Below, piece by piece: positions 25,636-35,227 of a DNA stretch of 37,369 nucleotides (position 1 is the stretch's first letter; each line of letters begins with the position of its first letter). The stretch lies in NCBI RefSeq assembly GCF_000425485.1, contig NZ_KE384384.1:333439-370807 (forward strand). Direction: 5' to 3'. The position numbers were made by a program, and so were the translations under genes. The stretch is from Flavobacterium tegetincola DSM 22377 (GTDB lineage Bacteria; Bacteroidota; Bacteroidia; Flavobacteriales; Flavobacteriaceae). A model generated the notes under the pieces. The model saw nothing but the letters and a program-made list of their open reading frames with translations, searched no databases and was not told where the DNA came from.

Positions 25636-27282
25636 TTGAAAAAGTTATTCCTTGTATGCTTCTTATTTGTTTACCAAATGCATTTTGGTCAAGCACTCTC
25701 GTTGCAAATAATTTCTGAAGACACAACAGAACAAGCCGTCATCGACTCGTTGGGCTATCAAACAAAGCACGGCGATGTAAAGCGTATTCTTGACGAAGTA
25801 CAAAAACTTACGGAGGTTTTGGTTCAAAAGGGTTATTTAGAAAACGAGTTATTGGATTCCAACAAAATATCCGATTCCTTGTATCAATTTAAACTCAAAT
25901 TGGGGTTTCGGACAAAGGCGGTACATATATATGTAGGCGGTGCGTCAAAATATCTCGCATTTGAAAAAGACACGATTGTACTGCCTATTGACAAAACCGA
26001 ACTTTTTCTGCAGCAGCAATTGAACGCACTCGAATTGAAGGGATTTTCATTCGCCACCTTAAAATTGGTCGACTTTAAAAAGCAAGATAATGCGCTTTTC
26101 GCGCAATTGAAAGTAGCAACCAATACGATTCGTACGCTAGATGCTATCGTAATTAATGGATACGACAATTTTCCAGTAGCACACAAAAAAAACATGCAAC
26201 GCTTGTTCAGCAAGAAGACCTTCAATAAAAACGCGCTCAGTACACTTTACAAAGAATTCAACAAATTTAGATTTGTCAATCAAACGCGTTATCCCGAAAT
26301 TTTATTTTCTGAAGACAGCACCAAAGTTTACGTTTATCTGGAAAAAGCTAAGTCCAATAAATTTGACGGCTACATCGGATTTGCCAACGACGAAAACAGC
26401 AAACTTACATTTACTGGTTATCTTGACTTGGCCTTGACCAATATTTTAAATGCGGGAGAAGAATTTAATTTATACTGGAAAAGTGACGACAATAAGCAAG
26501 TTACCTTCAACGCAGGCATTGAAATCCCGTATATTTTTAAAACACCATTAGGAGTTCGGGCGAACTTAAATATATTTAGACAAGACAGCACTTTTCAAAA
26601 CACGAAAACCGCTTTAGATCTAGGGTACTACTTTACATACAACAAAAAACTATTTTTAGGCTATCAGTCCACCGAGTCGAGCGACATTCAAAACACGAAC
26701 ACCGCCTTGATTAACGATTTTGAAAGCCGTTTTCTGACTTCTACCTTTGAGTACAAAAATTACATTGACGATCCTTTATTCCCTGAAAAAACAAAGTTTA
26801 TTTTAAAATCAGGCATCGGTCAACGTGATTCAAAATTGGAAATCAGTAAGCAGACCTTCCTTGATTTAAACATCAGTCACAATCTGTACTTGAATAAGAA
26901 TAATAGCATTCATTTAAGGACGCAGAGTTTTTACCTCCAAAGCACCTCTTATATCACGAGCGAGCTCTACCGATTTGGAGGCATACAATCCATTCGCGGT
27001 TTTAATGAAAACAGTTTACAAGCCAATTCATACGTCTCACTTCTGACCGAATACCGATTTACCGTAGCTCCAAACTTGTACTTGCACAGTGTTTTGGACT
27101 ATGGATACTACCAAGACCAGACTACTGGTACCAAAAACAACTTATTAGGACTCGGTTTTGGACTGGGAATTTTGTCAAAAAATGGCATTTTAAACTTGAT
27201 TTATGCTAACGGAAGCACAAATGACCAAGCAATACAATTGGCTAATAGCATTATTCACATTAAATTCATAACTAAGTTCTAA
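25636..27282 (+). CDS. Omp85/BamA-like outer-membrane protein
   Basis: 548 residues. It starts at TTG: an in-frame TAG lies immediately upstream, and TTG gives a clean signal peptide (MKKLFLVCFLFVYQMHFGQ). The N-terminal half (about 20-220) looks POTRA-like (VQKLTEVLVQKGYLENELLD). The C-terminal half is beta-barrel-like with the Omp85 signature RFGGIQSIRGFNENSLQA (about 450-467) and LGLGFGLGILSKNGILNLIY near the end, closing on a C-terminal Phe. It is likely a beta-barrel insertion or transport pore of the BamA/TamA type, smaller than the main BamA. It may be transcribed separately from susC, 94 nt downstream. Confidence 0.75.
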   Translation: MKKLFLVCFLFVYQMHFGQALSLQIISEDTTEQAVIDSLGYQTKHGDVKRILDEVQKLTEVLVQKGYLENELLDSNKISDSLYQFKLKLGFRTKAVHIYVGGASKYLAFEKDTIVLPIDKTELFLQQQLNALELKGFSFATLKLVDFKKQDNALFAQLKVATNTIRTLDAIVINGYDNFPVAHKKNMQRLFSKKTFNKNALSTLYKEFNKFRFVNQTRYPEILFSEDSTKVYVYLEKAKSNKFDGYIGFANDENSKLTFTGYLDLALTNILNAGEEFNLYWKSDDNKQVTFNAGIEIPYIFKTPLGVRANLNIFRQDSTFQNTKTALDLGYYFTYNKKLFLGYQSTESSDIQNTNTALINDFESRFLTSTFEYKNYIDDPLFPEKTKFILKSGIGQRDSKLEISKQTFLDLNISHNLYLNKNNSIHLRTQSFYLQSTSYITSELYRFGGIQSIRGFNENSLQANSYVSLLTEYRFTVAPNLYLHSVLDYGYYQDQTTGTKNNLLGLGFGLGILSKNGILNLIYANGSTNDQAIQLANSIIHIKFITKF

Positions 27283-27376
27283 CAATTATTTTACATTGGT
27301 GCGAAATTTTGTGATTTATTTTTTGTTTTATTAACTTGAATTTATCAATTTTGGTCTATAACTAAATCAAACTTAT

Positions 27377-30300
27377 ATGAATTCTAAATTAACAAATTAC
27401 CTAGCCTTGCTACTGGTATTGTTTGCGCAGCTAACTTTTGCGCAAGTACGGAGTGTTTCGGGAACTGTGACAGACAGTAATGGATTACCGCTGCCCGGCG
27501 TTAGTATTTTAGTCAAAGGAACATCTGAAGGTACACAATCAGACTTTGACGGAAAATTTACAATTAATGCATCACCTACTCAGGTGTTGATTTTTAGTTA
27601 CGTTGGTATGAACCAGCAAGACGTGGTGGCTTCTTCCGCTACCTTAAGCATTAAAATGACTGACAATGCCATTGAATTAGAAGGTGTTGTGATTACTGCA
27701 CTAGGCATTAAAAGAGAAAAGAAATCTTTAGGATACTCTTCTCAAGAAGTAAAAGGTGGCGTAATTTCTGAGGCAGGACAAACCAATGCGTTGAGTTCTT
27801 TATCAGGAAACGTTGCAGGTTTACAGATTACAGCTCCTTCCACTATGGGTGGATCTACTCGTGTAGTTTTAAGAGGTATTGGATCTGTATCTGGCGAGAA
27901 CAGACCTTTAATTGTAGTAGATGGTATTCCTTTGGACAACGGAAACTACAACGATACTGACACGCAACGTGGTGGTGGAGGTAGAGATTATGGAGATGCT
28001 TCGGCTGACATTAATCCAAACGACATCGAATCTGTAACGGTTTTAAAAGGTGGACCAGCATCTGCACTTTACGGAAGTCGTGCAGGAAATGGTGCTATTC
28101 TTTATACTACTAAATCAGGTAAAAAAGGTAAAACTGAAATCACTTTCAACTCAGGTTTAACTTTGGAAAGTGTTTACATCATGCCTAATTTACAAAATGA
28201 ATATGGTGGAGGTAGTTCAGATACTTTTGAATCTGTAAACATCAACGGTCAAGATTACAACATTGCTGATTATGCAACTGACGCAAGTTGGGGACCTAAG
28301 TATGACTCAAATTTAATGTACCTTCCTTGGAACGCGTTTGACCCAGAATTTGCTGGTGATTTCTTACAAGAAAAAGCGTGGGTTGCTTCTAAAAATGACG
28401 TACGTGATTTCTTTAACACAGGTGTTACAAGAAACAATACGTTTGCGATTTCTAAATCATTAGAAAGCGGAAGTTTACGTTTCTCTTACGGAAACTCTAC
28501 AACAGAAGGTGTAGTTCCAACTTCTAAATTGCAGAAGAATACATTCAACTTGAATGTAAGTTCTCAATTATCAGAAAAGCTTAAGATTGAGTCAATGGTA
28601 AATTACACTAATACTAAAGGTTATAATAGACCAGAAGTTGGATATGGTGACAATTCACTTGCTCAAAAATTCTTCCACTTTGGACAAAGACAACTTGACT
28701 ATGATGTGTTAAAAGATTACAAACTTGCCAATGGAAATCAGAGAACTTGGAACCGTACCGCTTTTGACGATGCAACTCCTAACTATTCTGACAATGTTTA
28801 TTGGACTATCAACGAGAATACTTCAGAAGACAAGAGAAATAGATTGTACGGAAATGCAAAATTGACGTATAACTTTACACCAAATTTCTACGCAGTAGGT
28901 AACGTTTATCTTGATACGTATAGCTTTAAAATTTCAGAAAGAGTAGCAGTTGGCTCTCAAGCTCAATCAAGCTATAGCGAAACATCTATCAACTTGAGTG
29001 ATATTAACTACGAAGGAAGATTACATTTCGACAAAAACTTTGGTGACTTTAGCATAAACTCATTTGCAGGTGCAAACAGAAGATCATTTATTAGAACAAC
29101 TTTAGAAGGTGAAACCGTAGGTGGATTGGTACTTGCAAATCTTTATAATTTCGGTAACAGTAGTGCTCAAGCACTTGCTAGTAATTCAGAAGTTACAAGA
29201 AGAACAAATAGTGTTTACGGATTTGTATCTGTAGGATACAAAGATTTCTTATATGTTGAAGCTACGAATAGAAATGACTGGTTTTCTACAGTTACAGAAT
29301 CATCTAACTATAGTTCTGCTACAGGAAGTTTTATCTTTTCAACATTCTTGAAAGATGTTGAATGGTTGTCTTTTGGTAAAGTAAGAGGTGGATGGGCTCA
29401 AACAGGAAATGACACTGACGCTTACAGTTTGGACAATTATAAAGTGATCAACCAACCCTTTAATAACGATCCACGTTATTCAAACCCACGACTATTAAAC
29501 AATCCTAATTTAGTTCCAGAATCTAAAGAAACTGTTGAACTTGGTTTAGAAACACGTATGTTTTCTAGTAGAGTTGGTTTAGATGTATCTTTATACAGAA
29601 CTAGAACTGCAGACTTGATTACTCCTATCGCACTTGATCCAGCAACTGGATTTACAGCGCAGTATAATAATTCAGGAACTTTAGAGAATAAAGGTATTGA
29701 AATTACACTTACTGCTAGTCCAGTGAGAACAGAAGATTTCGACTGGAATATTGCTTGGAATTTCTCTAAAAATGAAAACACTTTGTTATCACTTAAAGAA
29801 GGAACAACTTCTTTATTATTGGCACAAGCTCCATTTAGAGCTCGTATTCTTGCTGAAGTTGGGAAGCCTTATGGTCAAATCTACGGAACTGACTACGTTT
29901 ACGATGATAGCGGAAACAAAGTAATTCAAGAAAACGGTCAATATTTAGCTTCGGGACAAAAATCGTTAGGAACTATTACTCCTGATTACAACATGGGATT
30001 GAGAAACTCTTTCCGATACAAGAGATTTAACTTAAGCGTATTAATTGACCGACAAAAAGGTGGAAGTTATTTTTCTATGAACCACATGTGGGGTAGTTAC
30101 TCAGGTATGCTTACTAACACTACTGATAATGGTATCCGTGAAAATGGAATTGTATTGGATGGTGTTCAAAGTGATGGATCTGTTAATACAGTGAACATAG
30201 ATGCGATTACTTACGGAGACGGATTCTATACAACAGTTGACAAGCAAAACGTTTTTTCTGCAGATTATTTCAAATTAAGAGAGGTAACACTTTCTTACGA

Positions 30301-30499
30301 CTTTGACACTAAGAACCTTGGACCATTCAATGGAATTACCATTTCTGCTTTTGGAAGAAACTTAGCTACTTGGGGATTAGACTGGGAAGGTATGGATCCA
30401 GAAATGGCATCTTACGGTAGTGGTAATACGCAAGGAATTGACGGAGGTTCTTTACCTTCTACTCGAACTTACGGAATGAATGTTCAATTCAAATTTTAA
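27377..30499 (+). CDS. SusC/RagA-family TonB-linked outer-membrane receptor
   Basis: 1040 residues. Signal peptide ends QLTFAQ (about 23). A carboxypeptidase-regulatory-like domain follows (GTVTDSNGLPLPGVSILVKG, about 29-48), with DGKFTINA and YVGMNQQ. Next is the plug domain with the SusC signature LIVVDGIPLDNGNY and PNDIESVTVLKGGPASALYG (about 210-235), then a TonB-dependent barrel ending MNVQFKF. It imports large ligands through the outer membrane together with its SusD partner 14 nt downstream. No glycan-degrading enzyme or ECF sigma/anti-sigma gene is nearby, so the ligand cannot be told. Confidence 0.96.
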   Translation: MNSKLTNYLALLLVLFAQLTFAQVRSVSGTVTDSNGLPLPGVSILVKGTSEGTQSDFDGKFTINASPTQVLIFSYVGMNQQDVVASSATLSIKMTDNAIELEGVVITALGIKREKKSLGYSSQEVKGGVISEAGQTNALSSLSGNVAGLQITAPSTMGGSTRVVLRGIGSVSGENRPLIVVDGIPLDNGNYNDTDTQRGGGGRDYGDASADINPNDIESVTVLKGGPASALYGSRAGNGAILYTTKSGKKGKTEITFNSGLTLESVYIMPNLQNEYGGGSSDTFESVNINGQDYNIADYATDASWGPKYDSNLMYLPWNAFDPEFAGDFLQEKAWVASKNDVRDFFNTGVTRNNTFAISKSLESGSLRFSYGNSTTEGVVPTSKLQKNTFNLNVSSQLSEKLKIESMVNYTNTKGYNRPEVGYGDNSLAQKFFHFGQRQLDYDVLKDYKLANGNQRTWNRTAFDDATPNYSDNVYWTINENTSEDKRNRLYGNAKLTYNFTPNFYAVGNVYLDTYSFKISERVAVGSQAQSSYSETSINLSDINYEGRLHFDKNFGDFSINSFAGANRRSFIRTTLEGETVGGLVLANLYNFGNSSAQALASNSEVTRRTNSVYGFVSVGYKDFLYVEATNRNDWFSTVTESSNYSSATGSFIFSTFLKDVEWLSFGKVRGGWAQTGNDTDAYSLDNYKVINQPFNNDPRYSNPRLLNNPNLVPESKETVELGLETRMFSSRVGLDVSLYRTRTADLITPIALDPATGFTAQYNNSGTLENKGIEITLTASPVRTEDFDWNIAWNFSKNENTLLSLKEGTTSLLLAQAPFRARILAEVGKPYGQIYGTDYVYDDSGNKVIQENGQYLASGQKSLGTITPDYNMGLRNSFRYKRFNLSVLIDRQKGGSYFSMNHMWGSYSGMLTNTTDNGIRENGIVLDGVQSDGSVNTVNIDAITYGDGFYTTVDKQNVFSADYFKLREVTLSYDFDTKNLGPFNGITISAFGRNLATWGLDWEGMDPEMASYGSGNTQGIDGGSLPSTRTYGMNVQFKF

Positions 30500-30513
30500 T
30501 AAAAAGAGCTAAT

Positions 30514-32088
30514 ATGAAAAATATAATTATAAAAGCATTCGCACTTGCATCTATCTTTGCATTTGTGTCTTGTACGGAGGATTTTGACTCCATTAATAGT
30601 AGCCCGAATTCACCTATTTTTGTGACTACTTTCGGTTTGTTTAATAATGCAAACAAGCAGTTAACAGATGGAACTCGTGGCGATTTCTCTTCTGGAAGAA
30701 TGACTTTACCTTGGGTACAATATTCTGCACAGAGAAATTACACCAGTGAAGACCGTTTTCAATTTCGTCAAGAAACAAATACGGCACTATACACTGATCT
30801 GTTAACAGCAGCACAAAATTACAAAACCATTATTGAGCTTTGTACAGATCCAGCTACAGCAGATGTTTCATCTGCATCCGGTAATTTAAACAACCAAATT
30901 GCAGCGTCTCGAATCATGTTGAGTTTGACGTTCTTGCATTTGGTAGATAATTATGGAGATATTCCTTACTACTCTTATGGTAATGATGATGCTGACTTTC
31001 AAGCACTACAATTGCGTCAGACAGGTATGACCGCTCCAAAATTTGCTTCTCAAGAAAAAGTATATACCGACATCATGAAAGAGCTTAAAGAGGCTGCCGA
31101 AATGATTGAAGATGGAGAAACAATCTTTATCCAAGGCGATGGTTTATTTGGAGATACAGAGAAAATGAAGCGTTTTGCAAACTCTTTAAGATTAAGAGTA
31201 GCTAACCGTGTAAAAGATGTCATTCCTGCGGCTCAAGCCCACATTACTGACGCAATTGCTTCAGGTGTAATGCAGTCGAATGCTGACAATGTAGGAGTTA
31301 CTTACCAAGCAGACAACGTTTTTCCTAGTCCTATGTACACAAGCTTCTACATTAGTAATAGAACTGATTTTGCTGTAGCAAATACATTTATTGACCTTTT
31401 AAAAGGTGAAATAGGTGTTTTTGGAACGGATCCAAGATTGCAGAAGTATGCTGCTCCAATTACCGCTTCTAAAGCTGCTGTTCAAGCACAAACTTACGCT
31501 GAAACGGATGACTTGACTCAATATGAAGGTATGCCTGTTGGAATTCCTGATGGATTGACTGCGTCTCAACGACCTGGAACTTCTTTCTTTAGTTACAATG
31601 TTTTACGTCAAGATTACACAGAAATCTTAATGGAATACGCTGAAGTTGAATTTATCTTATCTGAAGTAAACGGTTGGAATCAGACCAATTATGAAAATGG
31701 AGTTACCGCTTCTATGGAGCGTTGGGGAGTTGATGCTGCTAAAATTACAGCATTCGTAGCAACTCTTCCAGCTGCTAATCAAGAAAACGTCATCAGTCAG
31801 AAATACGTTTCATTGTACATGCAACCTTACGAAGCATGGTCAGAATACAGAAGAACAGGTTTTCCTGACACGATCTTATTGCCAGGTGAAACTTACCCAC
31901 TGAACAATGCTGATCCTGATGGAAATACAACTTACGTATTTACACCAATTCCTACAGTAACAGAAATGCCTGCTAGATTTACCTATCCAAACACGCTTTC
32001 TACTTTAAACAAAGTCAATTATGATGCTGCTTCAGCAAATATTGGTGGCGATTTAATTACTACTAAATTGATTTGGGACAACAACTAG
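30514..32088 (+). CDS. SusD/RagB-family lipoprotein
   Basis: 524 residues. Lipoprotein signal with lipobox FVSC (Cys about 20), followed by the acidic TEDFD that favours surface export in Bacteroidota. The body has the helical TPR-like pattern of SusD (AASRIMLSLTFLHLVDNYGDIPY, about 130-152; YVSLYMQPYEAWSEYRRTGF near the C-terminus). It is the lid that captures ligand for the SusC pore encoded 14 nt upstream. It ends with a strong terminator. Confidence 0.94.
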   Translation: MKNIIIKAFALASIFAFVSCTEDFDSINSSPNSPIFVTTFGLFNNANKQLTDGTRGDFSSGRMTLPWVQYSAQRNYTSEDRFQFRQETNTALYTDLLTAAQNYKTIIELCTDPATADVSSASGNLNNQIAASRIMLSLTFLHLVDNYGDIPYYSYGNDDADFQALQLRQTGMTAPKFASQEKVYTDIMKELKEAAEMIEDGETIFIQGDGLFGDTEKMKRFANSLRLRVANRVKDVIPAAQAHITDAIASGVMQSNADNVGVTYQADNVFPSPMYTSFYISNRTDFAVANTFIDLLKGEIGVFGTDPRLQKYAAPITASKAAVQAQTYAETDDLTQYEGMPVGIPDGLTASQRPGTSFFSYNVLRQDYTEILMEYAEVEFILSEVNGWNQTNYENGVTASMERWGVDAAKITAFVATLPAANQENVISQKYVSLYMQPYEAWSEYRRTGFPDTILLPGETYPLNNADPDGNTTYVFTPIPTVTEMPARFTYPNTLSTLNKVNYDAASANIGGDLITTKLIWDNN

Positions 32089-32111
32089 AAATTTCAATTC
32101 AATGATTCTTT

Positions 32112-32148
32112 AAAACCATCCGCTCAAAACGGATGGTTTTTTTTATTA
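32112..32148 (+). terminator. Terminator of the susCD pair
   Basis: An 11-bp stem AAAACCATCCG / CGGATGGTTTT, loop CTCAAAA, then a T run, 24 nt after the susD stop. The T run runs directly into the promoter of the next gene. Confidence 0.95.
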
Positions 32149-32154
32149 CATTTG
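32147..32154 (+). promoter_or_regulatory. -7 promoter box of rlmB
   Basis: TACATTTG, four nucleotides before the ATG at 32159. The transcript is expected to start at or next to the ATG, so it is probably leaderless. The -33 region overlaps the upstream terminator and has no TTG. Confidence 0.5.
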
Positions 32155-32158
32155 TACC

Positions 32159-32893
32159 ATGGAAAAAGAACATTTGATTTTTGGAATTAGAGCTATCGTA
32201 GAAGCCATTCAAGCAGGTAAAGAAGTTGACAAAGTATTTCTTCAAAAAGATGCTCAAGGTGAATTGATGAAAGATTTACTAAAGGTAATGAAACGAAATA
32301 ATGTTAACTTTACCTATGTACCTGTTGAAAAGTTGAATCGCTTGACGCCAAACAATCATCAAGGAGCTGTAGCTACTATTGCACCAATTTCATTTGTTGA
32401 AATTGAAGCTTTAATTGAAAATGTTCTTGAGAAAACCAAAACGCCTTTATTCTTAGTGTTAGATCAAATTTCGGATGCACGCAATTTTGGTGCAATAATC
32501 CGTACCGCCGAATGTAGCGGAGTAGACGGAATTATTGTACAAAAGTCGGGCGCTGCTCCTGTAAATGGTGACACGGTAAAAACATCCGCTGGAGCTGTTT
32601 TTAATATTCCAATCTGTCGCGTAGAACACATTAAAGATGCTATCTTTTTCCTTCAAGGTTCAGGTATTAAAACTGTAGCGGCAACAGAGAAGACCGATCA
32701 AACTATTTATGACATTGCTTTAAACGAACCTGTAGCCATAATTATGGGATCTGAAGACCGAGGAATCAACCCTTCTGTCTTAAAAATTGTCGATGAAAAA
32801 GCGAAGCTTCCAATGTTTGGAACTATTGGTTCACTAAACGTTTCCGTGGCGTGTGGCGCATTTTTATACGAAGCGGTTAGACAAAGAAAATAA
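32159..32893 (+). CDS. rlmB: 23S rRNA (guanosine-2251-2'-O)-methyltransferase
   Basis: 244 residues, SpoU/TrmH-type SPOUT enzyme that methylates the 2'-OH of a P-loop guanosine of 23S rRNA using S-adenosylmethionine. The N-terminal substrate-binding domain (about 1-80) begins MEKEHLIFGIRAIVEAIQAG. The knot motifs are ISDARNFGAIIRTAECSGVD (about 104-123), IIMGSEDRGINPSVL (about 194-208) and the C-terminal LNVSVACGAFLYEAVRQRK. Close relatives in the family modify tRNA; RlmB is the best fit. Confidence 0.92.
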   Translation: MEKEHLIFGIRAIVEAIQAGKEVDKVFLQKDAQGELMKDLLKVMKRNNVNFTYVPVEKLNRLTPNNHQGAVATIAPISFVEIEALIENVLEKTKTPLFLVLDQISDARNFGAIIRTAECSGVDGIIVQKSGAAPVNGDTVKTSAGAVFNIPICRVEHIKDAIFFLQGSGIKTVAATEKTDQTIYDIALNEPVAIIMGSEDRGINPSVLKIVDEKAKLPMFGTIGSLNVSVACGAFLYEAVRQRK

Positions 32894-32910
32894 CAACACC
32901 TATTTACAAG

Positions 32911-32940
32911 AAAGCACGATTCAAAAGATCGTGCTTTTTT
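32911..32940. terminator. Bidirectional terminator between rlmB and the rhomboid gene
   Basis: A 10-bp stem AAAGCACGAT / ATCGTGCTTT, loop TCAAAAG, T run. The two genes converge and share it, lying 17 nt and 5 nt away from it. Confidence 0.9.
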
Positions 32941-32945
32941 TGTGC

Positions 32946-33716
32946 TTATTCTTCTTCTTGCTTGAAGTGGTAAACAATTATAAATTCTTTATTGGCGGTT
33001 GAATGTTGATCTGGATTCACTTCAATTACTTCCTCAACGGCTATAGGTTTAGGCGGATTTACAAATACACCATTTTCATCAAAACGGTCCATGAATTTAT
33101 CTCCTTCAGAAGTGTACTCCGGTTGTTCCCAATCGTATTTTAAAAATTTTTTATAATCAGGCGTTTTAAATATCAATGCCATTGCAAAGCCCGTAATTAG
33201 TCCCGCCAAATGTCCTTCCCACGAAATACCGTCTTCAATATCTGGAAAAACATACCAAATCATCCCTCCGTACAACATAATAATAACCAACGATAACGCT
33301 ACTAAACGGTAATATTGTGAACGGATGCCTTTGAAAAACATAAAACTGACCAACACGTATATCAACCCACTTGCACCAATATGGTAGGATTCGCGGCCAA
33401 TCAACCACGTTAAAATTCCAGAAATCAAAATTCCATATCCTAAAACTTTCCAGAAGTTCTCTCTGTAAAAATAACGCAGTGAAGCCATCAGTGAAAATGC
33501 TGGAATGGTATTACTATATAAATGCTCTATGCTCCCGTGCAAAAACGGACTAAAAAACACTCCCCTGAATCCTTCAAAAGTTCGTGGATATATACCAAAT
33601 TCTGACAGACTATAATCAAACCGTATTTCAAACCAATATACCGTCCAGATTGAAAGAATGAACAGCAACGGCAAAACCACTACGGATAAAGAGAATTTAA
33701 AATGATTTTCGTTCAT
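32946..33716 (-). CDS. Rhomboid-family intramembrane serine protease
   Basis: 256 residues, six predicted membrane segments in the inner membrane. The catalytic Ser is in HIGASGLIYVL (about residue 115) and the His in WEGHLAGLITG (about 167). HGSIEHLYSNTIPAFSL (about 60-76) is the conserved loop/helix before them. A cytosolic acidic tail of ~60 residues follows the last segment. Substrates are unknown. It converges with rlmB and ends 5 nt from their shared terminator. Confidence 0.9.
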   Translation of the reverse strand: MNENHFKFSLSVVVLPLLFILSIWTVYWFEIRFDYSLSEFGIYPRTFEGFRGVFFSPFLHGSIEHLYSNTIPAFSLMASLRYFYRENFWKVLGYGILISGILTWLIGRESYHIGASGLIYVLVSFMFFKGIRSQYYRLVALSLVIIMLYGGMIWYVFPDIEDGISWEGHLAGLITGFAMALIFKTPDYKKFLKYDWEQPEYTSEGDKFMDRFDENGVFVNPPKPIAVEEVIEVNPDQHSTANKEFIIVYHFKQEEE

Positions 33717-33836
33717 AATTATAATTTAGACTAAAGAATTAGTACCGTTACGGTGTATTCTTTATCAAGAAGTCCACCAAAAAAAAATCTCTGTTAATGT
33801 GTCATATACCATAAAAGTCAAGTCAAATATTTTGAG

Positions 33837-33844
33837 TAATTTTG
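33837..33844 (+). promoter_or_regulatory. -7 promoter box of rarA
   Basis: TAATTTTG, a TAnnTTTG match, five nucleotides before the ATG at 33850, suggesting a leaderless transcript. It also argues that the longer GTG start at 33799 is not used, since that start lies upstream of the promoter. Confidence 0.5.
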
Positions 33845-33849
33845 CCTTT

Positions 33850-35127
33850 ATGGAAGCACCTTTGGCAGAACGAATCAGACCACAAATACTCAATGATTAT
33901 ATTAGCCAATTGCATTTAGTTGGCCCGGAAGGATCATTGACACAACAAATTAATAAAGGAATAATTCCTTCCCTCCTGCTTTGGGGTCCACCCGGAACTG
34001 GAAAAACCACTTTAGCTGAAATTATTGCTAAAGAATCCAAACGCCCTTTCTTTGTATTGAGTGCCATCAATTCTGGTGTAAAAGACATCCGAGAAGTGAT
34101 TGACAAAGCGAAACAGAGTGGCGGTATGTTTACGGCCAAAAATCCGATTTTGTTTATTGATGAAATACACAGATTTAGCAAATCACAACAAGATTCATTA
34201 CTTGCTGCTGTAGAAAAAGGTTGGATTACATTAATTGGTGCAACAACTGAAAATCCAAGTTTTGAAGTCATTCCCGCCTTACTGTCGCGCTGTCAGGTTT
34301 ACATCTTAAATCCTTTTTCCAAAAATGATTTATTGGCTTTGCTAGAGCGTGCGATGCAGAAGGACCTGTATTTAAAAAGCAAAAACATTACACTTGTTGA
34401 AACGGAAGCTTTACTTCGACTTTCGGGTGGTGATGGTAGGAAATTGCTGAATATTTTTGAACTTGTAATCAATGCTTCTCAAACCGATGACGTGAGCATT
34501 ACTAATGAAATGGTTTTGAAATTGGTTCAGCGAAATACCGTTTTATACGATAAAACAGGCGAACAGCATTACGATATCGTTTCGGCATTTATAAAATCAA
34601 TACGTGGAAGCGATCCAAATGGAGCGGTTTACTGGCTTGCCCGAATGATTGAAGGCGGTGAAGACGTGAAATTCATCGCCCGAAGAATGTTGATTCTTTC
34701 CAGTGAAGATATTGGAAATGCCAATCCCACAGCTTTTGTAATGGCAAATAATACGTTTCAGGCAGTATCGACGATTGGTTATCCGGAAAGTCGCATTATC
34801 TTAAGTCAGTGTGCGGTTTATTTGGCCACTTCGCCTAAAAGTAACGCATCGTATCTTGCTATTGGAAAAGCACAACAAATAGTGAAACAAACAGGCGATT
34901 TACCGGTGCCAATTCATTTACGGAATGCACCAACTAAATTGATGAAAGAATTGGGTTATGGCGATGAATACAAATATTCGCACGATTATAGCAACAATTT
35001 TGCAGAACAAGAATTTCTGCCCGACGAAATTAAAAACACGGCTTTTTACCTTCCCGGAAATAACGCTCGTGAAAACAGTACGAAAGATTTTCTAAAAAAT
35101 AGGTGGAAAAACAAATACGGTTATTAA
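33850..35127 (+). CDS. rarA: Replication-associated recombination protein A (AAA+ ATPase)
   Basis: 425 residues from the ATG MEAPLAERIRPQILNDYISQ. RarA/MgsA acts at stalled forks in the cytoplasm, related to clamp-loader subunits. Walker A GPPGTGKTT (about 49-57), Walker B NPILFIDEIHRF (about 98-109) and sensor 1 LIGATTENPSFE are intact. The C-terminal half carries the RarA-type tetramerisation region (HYDIVSAFIKSIRGSDPNGA, PTAFVMANNTFQAV). It is monocistronic. Confidence 0.95.
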   Translation: MEAPLAERIRPQILNDYISQLHLVGPEGSLTQQINKGIIPSLLLWGPPGTGKTTLAEIIAKESKRPFFVLSAINSGVKDIREVIDKAKQSGGMFTAKNPILFIDEIHRFSKSQQDSLLAAVEKGWITLIGATTENPSFEVIPALLSRCQVYILNPFSKNDLLALLERAMQKDLYLKSKNITLVETEALLRLSGGDGRKLLNIFELVINASQTDDVSITNEMVLKLVQRNTVLYDKTGEQHYDIVSAFIKSIRGSDPNGAVYWLARMIEGGEDVKFIARRMLILSSEDIGNANPTAFVMANNTFQAVSTIGYPESRIILSQCAVYLATSPKSNASYLAIGKAQQIVKQTGDLPVPIHLRNAPTKLMKELGYGDEYKYSHDYSNNFAEQEFLPDEIKNTAFYLPGNNARENSTKDFLKNRWKNKYGY

Positions 35128-35213
35128 AGTTTTAATGCAGTGAAGTGGATAAAATCCGTACATTTATTACGATAGTTGCTCACCGAACCAAAATTATGAA
35201 CTATATTATCGTT

Positions 35214-35221
35214 TAAATTTG
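35214..35221 (+). promoter_or_regulatory. -7 promoter box of the membrane-protein gene
   Basis: TAAATTTG, six nucleotides before the ATG at 35228, so again a near-leaderless transcript. No TTG at -33. Confidence 0.45.
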
Positions 35222-35227
35222 AATTGA

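Noticed and set aside
25487..25726. 79-residue minus ORF overlapping the Omp85 start
   Set aside because: It covers the promoter and signal peptide of the Omp85 gene on the other strand and its residues look random.
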